A stretch of 64,000 bases of DNA. Source: Loxodes magnus (lineage: Eukaryota; Ciliophora; Karyorelictea; Loxodida; Loxodidae). Position 1 is the first letter of the stretch, and every line of letters starts with the position of its first letter. Both the position numbers and the translations under genes were made by a program. The stretch spans positions 1 to 64,000 of the forward strand of contig CAMPDV010002057.1 of NCBI GenBank assembly GCA_946699065.1, given 5' to 3'. The notes beneath the pieces were generated by a model. It was given only the letters and a program-made list of their open reading frames with translations, ran no database searches and was not told where the DNA came from. Positions 27,001 through 39,341 of the stretch are shown piece after piece.

Positions 27001-30000
27001 TTGAAAAGTGATTAAATGAAGTAAGAAAAGAAGAAAGACTTTCAGATTTAAGGAGTATGCTTTGAGAAAAAAGAAGATAATATTTTGAAAAGTGAATAAA
27101 TGAAGTAAGAAAAGAAGAAAGACTTTCAGATTTAAGGAGTATGCTTTGAGATTGAAGATAATATTTTGAAAAGTGAATAAATGAAGTAAGAAAAGAAGAT
27201 AGACTTTCAGATTTAAGGATTATGCTTTGAGATAAAAGAAGATAATATTTTGAAAAAGTGAATAAATGAAGTGAGAAAAGATTATAAATCTTCAGATTTA
27301 AGGAGTATGCTTTGGAATAAAAGAAGATAATATTTTGAAAAGTGAATAAATGAAGTGAGAAAAGAAGATAGACTTTCAGATTTAAGGAGTATGCTTTGGA
27401 ATAAAAGAAGATAATATTTTGAAAAGTGAATAAATGAAGTAAGAAAAGAAGATAGACTTTTAAGATTTAAGGAGTATGCTTTGAGAAAAAAGAAGATAAT
27501 ATTTTGAAAAGTGATTAATAAAAGTAAGAAAAGAAGAAAGACTTTCAGATTTAAGGAGTATGCTTTGAGATAAAAGAAGATAATATTTTGAAAAGTGAAT
27601 AAATGAAGTAAGAAAAGAAGATAGACTTTCAGATTTAAGGATTATGCTTTGAGATAAAAGAAGATAATATTTTGAAAAGTGAATAAATGAAGTAAGAAAA
27701 GAAGATAGACTTTCAGATTTAAGGAGTATGCTTTGAGATAAAAGAAGATAATATTTTGAAAAGTGAATAAATGAAGTAAGAAAAGAAGATAGACTTTCAG
27801 ATTTAAGGAGTATGCTTTGAGATAAAAGAAGATAATATTTTGAAAAGTGAATAAATGAAGTAAGAAAAGAAGATAGACTTTCAGATTTAAGGAGTATGCT
27901 TCGAGATTGAAGATAATATTTTGAAAAGTGAATAAATGAAGTAAGAAAAGAAGAAAGACTTTCAGATTTAAGGAGTATGCTTTGAGATAAAAGAAGATAA
28001 TATTTTGAAAAGTGAATAAATGAAGTGAGAAAAGAAGATAGACTTTCAGATTTAAGGAGTATGCTTTGGAATAAAAGAAGATAATATTTTGAAAAGTGAA
28101 TAAATGAAGTAAGAAAAGAAGATAGACTTTTAAGATTTAAGGAGTATGCTTTGAGAAAAAAGAAGATAATATTTTGAAAAGTGATTAATAAAAGTAAGAA
28201 AAGAAGAAAGACTTTCAGATTTAAGGAGTATGCTTTGAGATAAAAGAAGATAATATTTTGAAAAGTGAATAAATGAAGTAAGAAAAGAAGATAGACTTTC
28301 AGATTTAAGGATTATGCTTTGGAATAAAAGAAGATAATATTTTGAAAAGTGAATAAATGAAGTAAGAAAAGAAGATAAACTTTCAGATTTAAGGAGTATG
28401 CTTTGAGATAAAAGAAGATAATATTTTGAAAAGTGAATAAATGAAGTGAGAAAAGAAGATAGACTTTCAGATTTAAGGAGTATGCTTTGAGATAAAAGAA
28501 GATAATATTTTGAAAAGTGAATAAATGAAGTAAGAAAAGAAGATAGACTTTCAGATTTAAGGAGTATGCTTCGAGATTGAAGATAATATTTTGAAAAGTG
28601 ATTAATAAAAGTAAGAAAAGAAGATAGACTTTCAGATTTAAGGAGTATGCTTTGAGATAAAAGAAGATAATATTTTGAAAAGTGAATAAATGAAGTGAGA
28701 AAAGAAGATAAACTTTCAGATTTAAGGAGTATGCTTTGAGATAAAAGAAGATAATATTTTGAAAAGTGAATAAATGAAGTAAGAAAAGAAGATAAACTTT
28801 CAGATTTAAGGAGTATGCTTTGAGAAAAAGAAGATAATATTTTGAAAAGTGAATAAATGAAGTGAGAAAAGAAGATAGACTTTCAGATTTAAGGATTATG
28901 CTTTGGAATAAAAGAAGATAATATTTTGAAAAGTGAATAAATGAAGTAAGAAAAGAAGATAGACTTTCAGATTTAAGGAGTATGCTTTGAGATAAAAGAA
29001 GATAATATTTTGAAAAGTGAATAAATGAAGTAAGACAAGAAGATAAACTTTCAGATTTAAGGAGTATGCTTTGAGATAAAAGAAGATAATATTTTGAAAA
29101 GTGAATAAATGAAGTGAGAAAAGAAGATAAACTTTCAGATTTAAGGAGTATGCTTTGAGATAAAAGAAGATAATATTTTGAAAAGTGAATAAATGAAGTA
29201 AGACAAGAAGATAAACTTTCAGATTTAAGGAGTATGCTTTGAGAAAAAGAAGATAATATTTTGAAAAGTGAATAAATGAAGTGAGAAAAGAAGATAGACT
29301 TTCAGATTTAAGGATTATGCTTTGGAATAAAAGAAGATAATATTTTGAAAAGTGAATAAATGAAGTAAAAAAAGAAGATAGACTTTCAGATTTAAGGAGT
29401 ATGCTTTGAGATTGAAGATAATATTTTGAAAAGTGAATAAATGAAGTGAGAAAAGAAGATAGACTTTCAGATTTAAGGAGTATGCTTTGAGATAAAAGAA
29501 GATAATATTTTGAAAAGTGAATAAATGAAGTAAGAAAAGAAGATAGACTTTCAGATTTAAGGAGTATGCTTCGAGATTGAAGATAATATTTTGAAAAGTG
29601 AATAAATGAAGTAAGAAAAGAAGAAAGACTTTCAGATTTAAGGAGTATGCTTTGAGAAAAAAGAAGATAATATTTTGAAAAGTGAATAAATGAAGTAAGA
29701 AAAGAAGAAAGACTTTCAGATTTAAGGAGTATGCTTTGAGATAAAAGAAGATAATATTTTGAAAAGTGAATAAATGAAGTAAGAAAAGAAGATAGACTTT
29801 CAGATTTAAGGATTATGCTTTGAGATAAAAGAAGATAATATTTTGAAAAAGTGAATAAATGAAGTGAGAAAAGATTATAAATCTTCAGATTTAAGGAGTA
29901 TGCTTTGGAATAAAAGAAGATAATATTTTGAAAAGTGAATAAATGAAGTGAGAAAAGAAGATAGACTTTCAGATTTAAGGAGTATGCTTTGAGATAAAAG

Positions 30001-31735
30001 AAGATAATATTTTGAAAAGTGAATAAATGAAGTAAGAAAAGAAGATAGACTTTCAGATTTAAGGAGTATGCTTCGAGATTGAAGATAATATTTTGAAAAG
30101 TGATTAATAAAAGTAAGAAAAGAAGATAGACTTTCAGATTTAAGGAGTATGCTTTGAGATAAAAGAAGATAATATTTTGAAAAGTGAATAAATGAAGTGA
30201 GAAAAGAAGATAAACTTTCAGATTTAAGGAGTATGCTTTGAGATAAAAGAAGATAATATTTTGAAAAGTGAATAAATGAAGTAAGAAAAGAAGATAAACT
30301 TTCAGATTTAAGGAGTATGCTTTGAGAAAAAAGAAGATAATATTTTGAAAAGTGAATAAATGAAGTGAGAAAAGAAGATAGACTTTCAGATTTAAGGATT
30401 ATGCTTTGGAATAAAAGAAGATAATATTTTGAAAAGTGAATAAATGAAGTAAAAAAAGAAGATAGACTTTCAGATTTAAGGAGTATGCTTTGAGATTGAA
30501 GATAATATTTTGAAAAGTGAATAAATGAAGTGAGAAAAGAAGATAGACTTTCAGATTTAAGGAGTATGCTTTGAGATAAAAGAAGATAATATTTTGAAAA
30601 GTGAATAAATGAAGTAAGACAAGAAGATAAACTTTCAGATTTAAGGAGTATGCTTTGAGATAAAAGAAGATAATATTTTGAAAAGTGAATAAATGAAGTA
30701 AGACAAGAAGATAAACTTTCAGATTTAAGGAGTATGCTTTGAGAAAAAGAAGATAATATTTTGAAAAGTGAATAAATGAAGTGAGAAAAGAAGATAGACT
30801 TTCAGATTTAAGGATTATGCTTTGGAATAAAAGAAGATAATATTTTGAAAAGTGAATAAATGAAGTAAAAAAAGAAGATAGACTTTCAGATTTAAGGAGT
30901 ATGCTTTGAGATTGAAGATAATATTTTGAAAAGTGAATAAATGAAGTGAGAAAAGAAGATAGACTTTCAGATTTAAGGAGTATGCTTTGAGATAAAAGAA
31001 GATAATATTTTGAAAAGTGAATAAATGAAGTAAGACAAGAAGATAAACTTTCAGATTTAAGGAGTATGCTTTGAGAAAAAGAAGATAATATTTTGAAAAG
31101 TGAATAAATGAAGTGAGAAAAGAAGATAGACTTTCAGATTTAAGGATTATGCTTTGGAATAAAAGAAGATAATATTTTGAAAAGTGAATAAATGAAGTAA
31201 AAAAAGAAGATAGACTTTCAGATTTAAGGAGTATGCTTTGAGATTGAAGATAATATTTTGAAAAGTGAATAAATGAAGTGAGAAAAGAAGATAGACTTTC
31301 AGATTTAAGGAGTATGCTTTGAGATAAAAGAAGATAATATTTTGAAAAGTGAATAAATGAAGTAAGACAAGAAGATAAACTTTCAGATTTAAGGAGTATG
31401 CTTTGAGATAAAAGAAGATAATATTTTGAAAAGTGAATAAATGAAGTAAGACAAGAAGATAAACTTTCAGATTTAAGGAGTATGCTTTGAGAAAAAGAAG
31501 ATAATATTTTGAAAAGTGAATAAATGAAGTGAGAAAAGAAGATAGACTTTCAGATTTAAGGATTATGCTTTGGAATAAAAGAAGATAATATTTTGAAAAG
31601 TGAATAAATGAAGTAAGAAAAGAAGATAAACTTTCAGATTTAAGGAGTATGCTTTGAGATTGAAGATAATATTTTGAAAAGTGAATAAATGAAGTAAGAA
31701 AAGAAGATAGACTTTCAGATTTAAGGAGTATGCTT
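24060..31735 (+). repeat. GAGATTG monomers, apparent TpG relatives of the CpG type
   Basis: Ten 81-bp units carry the same 3-bp loss as the CpG type but read GCTTTGAGATTG instead of GCTTCGAGATTG. They start near 24,058, 24,560, 25,393, 25,895, 27,133, 29,403, 30,487, 30,903, 31,235 and 31,651. They differ from the CpG type at one base, C to T at the CpG. They are found only inside the range of the CpG type, often directly after a GGAATAAAAG unit with AAGTAAAAAAAG. The direction of change is not fixed by the sequence alone. Confidence 0.82.
30326..31735 (+). repeat. local 4/5-monomer amplification
   Basis: A short block is repeated in tandem: a GTGAG unit ending in GGATTATGC, a GGAATAAAAG unit with AAGTAAAAAAAG, a GAGATTG unit with GTGAG, then one or two GAGATAAAAG units with AAGACAAG. 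The GAGATTG units lie at 30,487, 30,903, 31,235 and 31,651, giving steps of 416, 332 and 416 bp (5, 4 and 5 monomers less the shared deletions). The compactness and near identity suggest a recent local expansion. An earlier relative is seen at about 29.2-29.5 kb. Confidence 0.82.
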
Positions 31736-34641
31736 TGAGAAAAAAGAAGATAATATTTTGAAAAGTGAATAAATGAAGTAAGAAAAGAAGATAGACTTTC
31801 AGATTTAAGGAGTATGCTTCGAGATTGAAGATAATATTTTGAAAAGTGAATAAATGAAGTAAGAAAAGAAGAAAGACTTTCAGATTTAAGGAGTATGCTT
31901 TGAGATAAAAGAAGATAATATTTTGAAAAGTGAATAAATGAAGTAAGAAAAGATGATAGACTTTCAGATTTAAGGATTATGCTTTGAGATAAAAGAAGAT
32001 AATATTTTGAAAAGTGAATAAATGAAGTAAGAAAAGAAGATAGACTTTCAGATTTAAGGATTATGCTTTGAGATAAAAGAAGATAATATTTTGAAAAGTG
32101 AATAAATGAAGTAAGAAAAGAAGATAGACTTTCAGATTTAAGGAGTATGCTTTGGAATAAAAGAAGATAATATTTTGAAAAGTGAATAAATGAAGTAAGA
32201 AAAGAAGAAAGACTTTCAGATTTAAGGAGTATGCTTTGAGAAAAAAGAAGATAATATTTTGAAAAGTGAATAAATGAAGTAAGAAAAGAAGATAGACTTT
32301 CAGATTTAAGGAGTATGCTTTGGAATAAAAGAAGATAATATTTTGAAAAGTGAATAAATGAAGTAAGAAAAGAAGATAGACTTTCAGATTTAAGGAGTAT
32401 GCTTTGAGAAAAAAGAAGATAATATTTTGAAAAGTGAATAAATGAAGTAAGAAAAGAAGATAGACTTTCAGATTTAAGGAGTATGCTTTGAGATAAAAGA
32501 AGATAATATTTTGAAAAGTGAATAAATGAAGTGAGAAAAGAAGATAGACTTTCAGATTTAAGGAGTATGCTTTGGAATAAAAGAAGATAATATTTTGAAA
32601 AGTGAATAAATGAAGTAAGAAAAGAAGATAGACTTTCAGATTTAAGGAGTATGCTTTGAGAAAAAAGAAGATAATATTTTGAAAAGTGATTAATAAAAGT
32701 AAGAAAAGAAGAAAGACTTTCAGATTTAAGGAGTATGCTTTGAGATAAAAGAAGATAATATTTTGAAAAGTGAATAAATGAAGTAAGAAAAGAAGAAAGA
32801 CTTTCAGATTTAAGGAGTATGCTTTGAGATAAAAGAAGATAATATTTTGAAAAGTGAATAAATGAAGTAAGAAAAGAAGATAACTTTCAGATTTAAGGAG
32901 TATGCTTTGAGATAAAAGAAGATAATATTTTGAAAAGTGAATAAATGAAGTGAGAAAAGAAGATAGACTTTCAGATTTAAGGAGTATGCTTTGGAATAAA
33001 AGAAGATAATATTTTGAAAAGTGAATAAATGAAGTAAGAAAAGAAGATAGACTTTTAAGATTTAAGGAGTATGCTTTGAGAAAAAAGAAGATAATATTTT
33101 GAAAAGTGATTAATAAAAGTAAGAAAAGAAGAAAGACTTTCAGATTTAAGGAGTATGCTTTGAGATAAAAGAAGATAATATTTTGAAAAGTGAATAAATG
33201 AAGTAAGAAAAGAAGATAGACTTTCAGATTTAAGGATTATGCTTTGGAATAAAAGAAGATAATATTTTGAAAAGTGAATAAATGAAGTAAGAAAAGAAGA
33301 TAAACTTTCAGATTTAAGGAGTATGCTTTGAGATAAGAGAAGATAATATTTTGAAAAGTGAATAAATGAAGTAAGAAAAGAAGATAGACTTTCAGATTTA
33401 AGGAGTATGCTTTGAGAAAAAAGAAGATAATATTTTGAAAAGTGAATAAATGAAGTAAGAAAAGAAGATAGACTTTCAGATTTAAGGAGTATGCTTCGAG
33501 ATTGAAGATAATATTTTGAAAAGTGAATAAATGAAGTAAGAAAAGAAGAAAGACTTTCAGATTTAAGGAGTATGCTTTGAGATAAAAGAAGATAATATTT
33601 TGAAAAGTGAATAAATGAAGTAAGAAAAGATGATAGACTTTCAGATTTAAGGATTATGCTTTGAGATAAAAGAAGATAATATTTTGAAAAGTGAATAAAT
33701 GAAGTAAGAAAAGAAGATAGACTTTCAGATTTAAGGAGTATGCTTTGAGATAAAAGAAGATAATATTTTGAAAAGTGAATAAATGAAGTAAGAAAAGATG
33801 ATAGACTTTCAGATTTAAGGAGTATGCTTCGAGATTGAAGATAATATTTTGAAAAGTGAATAAATGAAGTAAGAAAAGAAGAAAGACTTTCAGATTTAAG
33901 GAGTATGCTTTGAGAAAAAAGAAGATAATATTTTGAAAAGTGAATAAATGAAGTAAGAAAAGAAGATAGACTTTCAGATTTAAGGAGTATGCTTTGGAAT
34001 AAAAGAAGATAATATTTTGAAAAGTGAATAAATGAAGTAAGAAAAGAAGATAGACTTTCAGATTTAAGGAGTATGCTTTGAGAAAAAAGAAGATAATATT
34101 TTGAAAAGTGAATAAATGAAGTAAGAAAAGAAGATAGACTTTCAGATTTAAGGAGTATGCTTTGAGATAAAAGAAGATAATATTTTGAAAAGTGAATAAA
34201 TGAAGTGAGAAAAGAAGATAGACTTTCAGATTTAAGGAGTATGCTTTGGAATAAAAGAAGATAATATTTTGAAAAGTGAATAAATGAAGTAAGAAAAGAA
34301 GATAGACTTTCAGATTTAAGGAGTATGCTTTGAGAAAAAAGAAGATAATATTTTGAAAAGTGATTAATAAAAGTAAGAAAAGAAGAAAGACTTTCAGATT
34401 TAAGGAGTATGCTTTGAGAAAAAAGAAGATAATATTTTGAAAAGTGATTAATAAAAGTAAGAAAAGAAGAAAGACTTTCAGATTTAAGGAGTATGCTTTG
34501 AGATAAAAGAAGATAATATTTTGAAAAGTGAATAAATGAAGTAAGAAAAGAAGAAAGACTTTCAGATTTAAGGAGTATGCTTTGAGATAAAAGAAGATAA
34601 TATTTTGAAAAGTGAATAAATGAAGTAAGAAAAGAAGATAA

Positions 34642-35671
34642 CTTTCAGATTTAAGGAGTATGCTTTGAGAAAAAGAAGATAATATTTTGAAAAGTGAATA
34701 AATGAAGTAAGAAAAGAAGATAGACTTTCAGATTTAAGGAGTATGCTTTGAGATAAAAGAAGATAATATTTTGAAGAGTGAATAAATGAAGTGAGAAAAG
34801 AAGATAACTTTCAGATTTAAGGAGTATGCTTTGAGATAAAAGAAGATAATATTTTGAAAAGTGAATAAATGAAGTGAGAAAAGAAGATAGACTTTCAGAT
34901 TTAAGGAGTATGCTTTGAGATAAAAGAAGATAATATTTTGAAAAGTGAATAAATGAAGTGAGAAAAGAAGATAGACTTTCAGATTTAAGGAGTATGCTTT
35001 GAGATAAAAGAAGATAATATTTTGAAAAGTGAATAAATGAAGTAAGAAAAGAAGAAAGACTTTCAGATTTAAGGAGTATGCTTTGAGATAAAAGAAGATA
35101 ATATTTTGAAAAGTGAATAAATGAAGTAAGACAAGAAGATAAACTTTCAGATTTAAGGAGTATGCTTTGAGATAAAAGAAGATAATATTTTGAAAAGTGA
35201 ATAAATGAAGTAAGAAAAGAAGATAGACTTTCAGATTTAAGGAGTATGCTTTGAGAAAAAGAAGATAATATTTTGAAAAGTGAATAAATGAAGTGAGAAA
35301 AGAAGATAGACTTTCAGATTTAAGGAGTATGCTTTGAGATAAAAGAAGATAATATTTTGAAAAGTGAATAAATGAAGTAAGAAAAGAAGATAGACTTTCA
35401 GATTTAAGGAGTATGCTTTGAGATAAAAGAAGATAATATTTTGAAAAGTGAATAAATGAAGTGAGAAAAGATTATAAATCTTCAGATTTAAGGAGTATGC
35501 TTTGGAATAAAAGAAGATAATATTTTGAAAAGTGAATAATAAAAGTAAGAAAAGAAGAAAGACTTTCAGATTTAAGGAGTATGCTTTGAGATAAAAGAAG
35601 ATAATATTTTGAAAAGTGAATAAATGAAGTAAGAAAAGAAGAAAGACTTTCAGATTTAAGGAGTATGCTTT
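34642..35671 (+). repeat. 1.0-kb segmental duplication, offset 2769 bp, copy 1
   Basis: About twelve monomers recur in the same order at 37411-38440. Both copies carry the private change TTGAAGAGTG (34,771-34,780 and about 37,540-37,549) in a GATAAC unit, followed by the same series including AAGACAAG and GATTATAAATC units. The copies diverge at the next A-site (GGAATAAAAG against GAGATAAAAG). Confidence 0.88.
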
Positions 35672-36267
35672 GGAATAAAAGAAGATAATATTTTGAAAAG
35701 TGAATAAATGAAGTAAGAAAAGAAGATAGACTTTCAGATTTAAGGAGTATGCTTTGAGAAAAAAGAAGATAATATTTTGAAAAGTGAATAAATGAAGTAA
35801 GAAAAGAAGATAAACTTTCAGATTTAAGGAGTATGCTTTGAGATAAAAGAAGATAATATTTTGAAAAGTGAATAAATGAAGTAAGAAAAGAAGATAGACT
35901 TTCAGATTTAAGGAGTATGCTTTGGAATAAAAGAAGATAATATTTTGAAAAGTGAATAAATGAAGTAAGAAAAGAAGATAGACTTTCAGATTTAAGGAGT
36001 ATGCTTTGAGAAAAAAGAAGATAATATTTTGAAAAGTGATTAATAAAAGTAAGAAAAGAAGATAGACTTTCAGATTTAAGGAGTATGCTTTGAGAAAAAA
36101 GAAGATAATATTTTGAAAAGTGATTAATAAAAGTAAGAAAAGAAGAAAGACTTTCAGATTTAAGGAGTATGCTTTGAGATAAAAGAAGATAATATTTTGA
36201 AAAGTGAATAAATGAAGTAAGAAAAGAAGATAGACTTTCAGATTTAAGGAGTATGCTTTGAGAAAAA
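35312..36267 (+). repeat. 14-monomer higher-order unit, copy 1 (offset 1176 bp)
   Basis: Eleven or more consecutive monomers match 36488-37443 at an offset of exactly 1176 bp (14 x 84). The order includes GATTATAAATC, AATAATAAAAG and paired GAGAAAAAAG/GATTAATAAAAG units. The tail of this unit, three GAGAAAAAAG/GATTAATAAAAG monomers at about 36.25-36.5 kb, is an extra local expansion before copy 2 begins. Confidence 0.88.
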
Positions 36268-36487
36268 AGAAGATAATATTTTGAAAAGTGATTAATAAAA
36301 GTAAGAAAAGAAGATAGACTTTCAGATTTAAGGAGTATGCTTTGAGAAAAAAGAAGATAATATTTTGAAAAGTGATTAATAAAAGTAAGAAAAGAAGATA
36401 GACTTTCAGATTTAAGGAGTATGCTTTGAGAAAAAAGAAGATAATATTTTGAAAAGTGATTAATAAAAGTAAGAAAAGAAGAAAGAC

Positions 36488-37443
36488 TTTCAGATTTAAG
36501 GAGTATGCTTTGAGATAAAAGAAGATAATATTTTGAAAAGTGAATAAATGAAGTAAGAAAAGAAGATAGACTTTCAGATTTAAGGAGTATGCTTTGAGAT
36601 AAAAGAAGATAATATTTTGAAAAGTGAATAAATGAAGTGAGAAAAGATTATAAATCTTCAGATTTAAGGAGTATGCTTTGGAATAAAAGAAGATAATATT
36701 TTGAAAAGTGAATAATAAAAGTAAGAAAAGAAGAAAGACTTTCAGATTTAAGGAGTATGCTTTGAGATAAAAGAAGATAATATTTTGAAAAGTGAATAAA
36801 TGAAGTAAGAAAAGAAGAAAGACTTTCAGATTTAAGGAGTATGCTTTGGAATAAAAGAAGATAATATTTTGAAAAGTGAATAAATGAAGTAAGAAAAGAA
36901 GATAGACTTTCAGATTTAAGGAGTATGCTTTGAGAAAAAAGAAGATAATATTTTGAAAAGTGAATAAATGAAGTAAGAAAAGAAGATAAACTTTCAGATT
37001 TAAGGAGTATGCTTTGAGATAAAAGAAGATAATATTTTGAAAAGTGAATAAATGAAGTAAGAAAAGAAGATAGACTTTCAGATTTAAGGAGTATGCTTTG
37101 GAATAAAAGAAGATAATATTTTGAAAAGTGAATAAATGAAGTAAGAAAAGAAGATAGACTTTCAGATTTAAGGAGTATGCTTTGAGAAAAAAGAAGATAA
37201 TATTTTGAAAAGTGATTAATAAAAGTAAGAAAAGAAGATAGACTTTCAGATTTAAGGAGTATGCTTTGAGAAAAAAGAAGATAATATTTTGAAAAGTGAT
37301 TAATAAAAGTAAGAAAAGAAGAAAGACTTTCAGATTTAAGGAGTATGCTTTGAGATAAAAGAAGATAATATTTTGAAAAGTGAATAAATGAAGTAAGAAA
37401 AGAAGATAGACTTTCAGATTTAAGGAGTATGCTTTGAGAAAAA
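36488..37443 (+). repeat. 14-monomer higher-order unit, copy 2
   Basis: This is the partner of 35312-36267. It ends where a full-length GAGAAAAAAG in copy 1 is replaced by the 1-bp shorter GAGAAAAAG, which also opens the copy 2 block of the 2769-bp duplication. The duplications are thus nested, and the join near 37,431-37,443 marks a former breakpoint. Confidence 0.85.
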
Positions 37444-38440
37444 GAAGATAATATTTTGAAAAGTGAATAAATGAAGTAAGAAAAGAAGATAGACTTTCAG
37501 ATTTAAGGAGTATGCTTTGAGATAAAAGAAGATAATATTTTGAAGAGTGAATAAATGAAGTGAGAAAAGAAGATAACTTTCAGATTTAAGGAGTATGCTT
37601 TGAGATAAAAGAAGATAATATTTTGAAAAGTGAATAAATGAAGTGAGAAAAGAAGATAGACTTTCAGATTTAAGGAGTATGCTTTGAGATAAAAGAAGAT
37701 AATATTTTGAAAAGTGAATAAATGAAGTGAGAAAAGAAGATAGACTTTCAGATTTAAGGAGTATGCTTTGAGATAAAAGAAGATAATATTTTGAAAAGTG
37801 AATAAATGAAGTAAGAAAAGAAGAAAGACTTTCAGATTTAAGGAGTATGCTTTGAGATAAAAGAAGATAATATTTTGAAAAGTGAATAAATGAAGTAAGA
37901 CAAGAAGATAAACTTTCAGATTTAAGGAGTATGCTTTGAGATAAAAGAAGATAATATTTTGAAAAGTGAATAAATGAAGTAAGAAAAGAAGATAGACTTT
38001 CAGATTTAAGGAGTATGCTTTGAGAAAAAGAAGATAATATTTTGAAAAGTGAATAAATGAAGTGAGAAAAGAAGATAGACTTTCAGATTTAAGGAGTATG
38101 CTTTGAGATAAAAGAAGATAATATTTTGAAAAGTGAATAAATGAAGTAAGAAAAGAAGATAGACTTTCAGATTTAAGGAGTATGCTTTGAGATAAAAGAA
38201 GATAATATTTTGAAAAGTGAATAAATGAAGTGAGAAAAGATTATAAATCTTCAGATTTAAGGAGTATGCTTTGGAATAAAAGAAGATAATATTTTGAAAA
38301 GTGAATAATAAAAGTAAGAAAAGAAGAAAGACTTTCAGATTTAAGGAGTATGCTTTGAGATAAAAGAAGATAATATTTTGAAAAGTGAATAAATGAAGTA
38401 AGAAAAGAAGAAAGACTTTCAGATTTAAGGAGTATGCTTT
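37411..38440 (+). repeat. 1.0-kb segmental duplication, offset 2769 bp, copy 2
   Basis: This is the second copy of 34642-35671, with the same TTGAAGAGTG mark. Its right half is also part of the 20-monomer unit that repeats at 39342-40788, so this stretch exists in three related versions. Confidence 0.87.
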
Positions 38441-39111
38441 GAGATAAAAGAAGATAATATTTTGAAAAGTGAATAAATGAAGTAAGAAAAGAAGATAGAC
38501 TTTCAGATTTAAGGAGTATGCTTTGAGAAAAAAGAAGATAATATTTTGAAAAGTGAATAAATGAAGTAAGAAAAGAAGATAAACTTTCAGATTTAAGGAG
38601 TATGCTTTGAGATAAAAGAAGATAATATTTTGAAAAGTGAATAAATGAAGTAAGAAAAGAAGATAGACTTTCAGATTTAAGGAGTATGCTTTGAGATAAA
38701 AGAAGATAATATTTTGAAAAGTGAATAAATGAAGTGAGAAAAGATTATAAATCTTCAGATTTAAGGAGTATGCTTTGAGATAAAAGAAGATAATATTTTG
38801 AAAAGTGAATAATAAAAGTAAGAAAAGAAGAAAGACTTTCAGATTTAAGGATTATGCTTTGAGATAAAAGAAGATAATATTTTGAAAAGTGAATAAATGA
38901 AGTGAGAAAGATTGTAAATCTTCAGATTTAAGGAGTATGCTTTGGAATAAAAGAAGATAATATTTTGAAAAGTGAATAAATGAAGTAAGAAAAGAAGATA
39001 AACTTACAGATTTAAGGAGTATGCTTTGAGATAAAAGAAGATAATATTTTGAAAAGTGAATAAATGAAGTAAGAAAAGAAGATAGACTTTCAGATTTAAG
39101 GAGTATGCTTT
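37665..39111 (+). repeat. 20-monomer higher-order unit, copy 1 (offset 1677 bp)
   Basis: About 1447 bp match 39342-40788 monomer for monomer. Shared rare marks are a GGATTATGC end, a GTGAGAAAGATTG unit with one lost A (38,903 and 40,580), and an ACTTACAG unit. The offset is 20 x 84 minus three shared or intervening one-base losses. It is the longest identical pair I traced in the window. Confidence 0.9.
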
Positions 39112-39341
39112 GAGATAAAAGAAGATAATATTTTGAAAAGTGAATAAATGAAGTAAGAAAAGATGATAGACTTTCAGATTTAAGGAGTATGCTTTGAGAA
39201 AAAGAAGATAATATTTTGAAAAGTGAATAAATGAAGTAAGAAAAGAAGAAAGACTTTCAGATTTAAGGAGTATGCTTTGAGATAAAAGAAGATAATATTT
39301 TGAAAAGTGAATAAATGAAGTAAGAAAAGAAGATAAACTTT

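Larger units (their letters stand above)
8395..33910 (+). repeat. CpG-bearing 81-bp monomers (CGAGATTG type)
   Basis: These 81-bp monomers begin GCTTCGAGATTG and lack three bases of the A-site. I count 18, with CpG at about 8399, 14694, 18552, 20731, 21399, 21648, 23898, 24729, 26064, 26397, 26982, 27902, 28572, 29572, 30074, 31820, 33497 and 33830. I see no other CpG in the window. Each also makes the only TCGA (TaqI) sites. None occurs after 33.9 kb. The span given is the range holding these scattered units. Confidence 0.9.
15000..34640 (+). repeat. array zone 2: AAGACAAG, GGATTATGC, GATTAATAAAAG and short-A-site monomers
   Basis: New subtypes appear in this zone: AAGACAAG (first at about 15,745), GATTAATAAAAG (first at about 18,748 and continuing to about 37,300), GGATTATGC (first at about 19,881), and most of the 81-bp CGAGATTG and GAGATTG units. 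A five-A form, TTGAAAAAGTG, recurs near 19,914, 25,001, 25,505, 27,254 and 29,846. The GGAGTGTGC mark of zone 1 is absent. Neighbouring runs share orders of 4-10 monomers. Confidence 0.75.
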
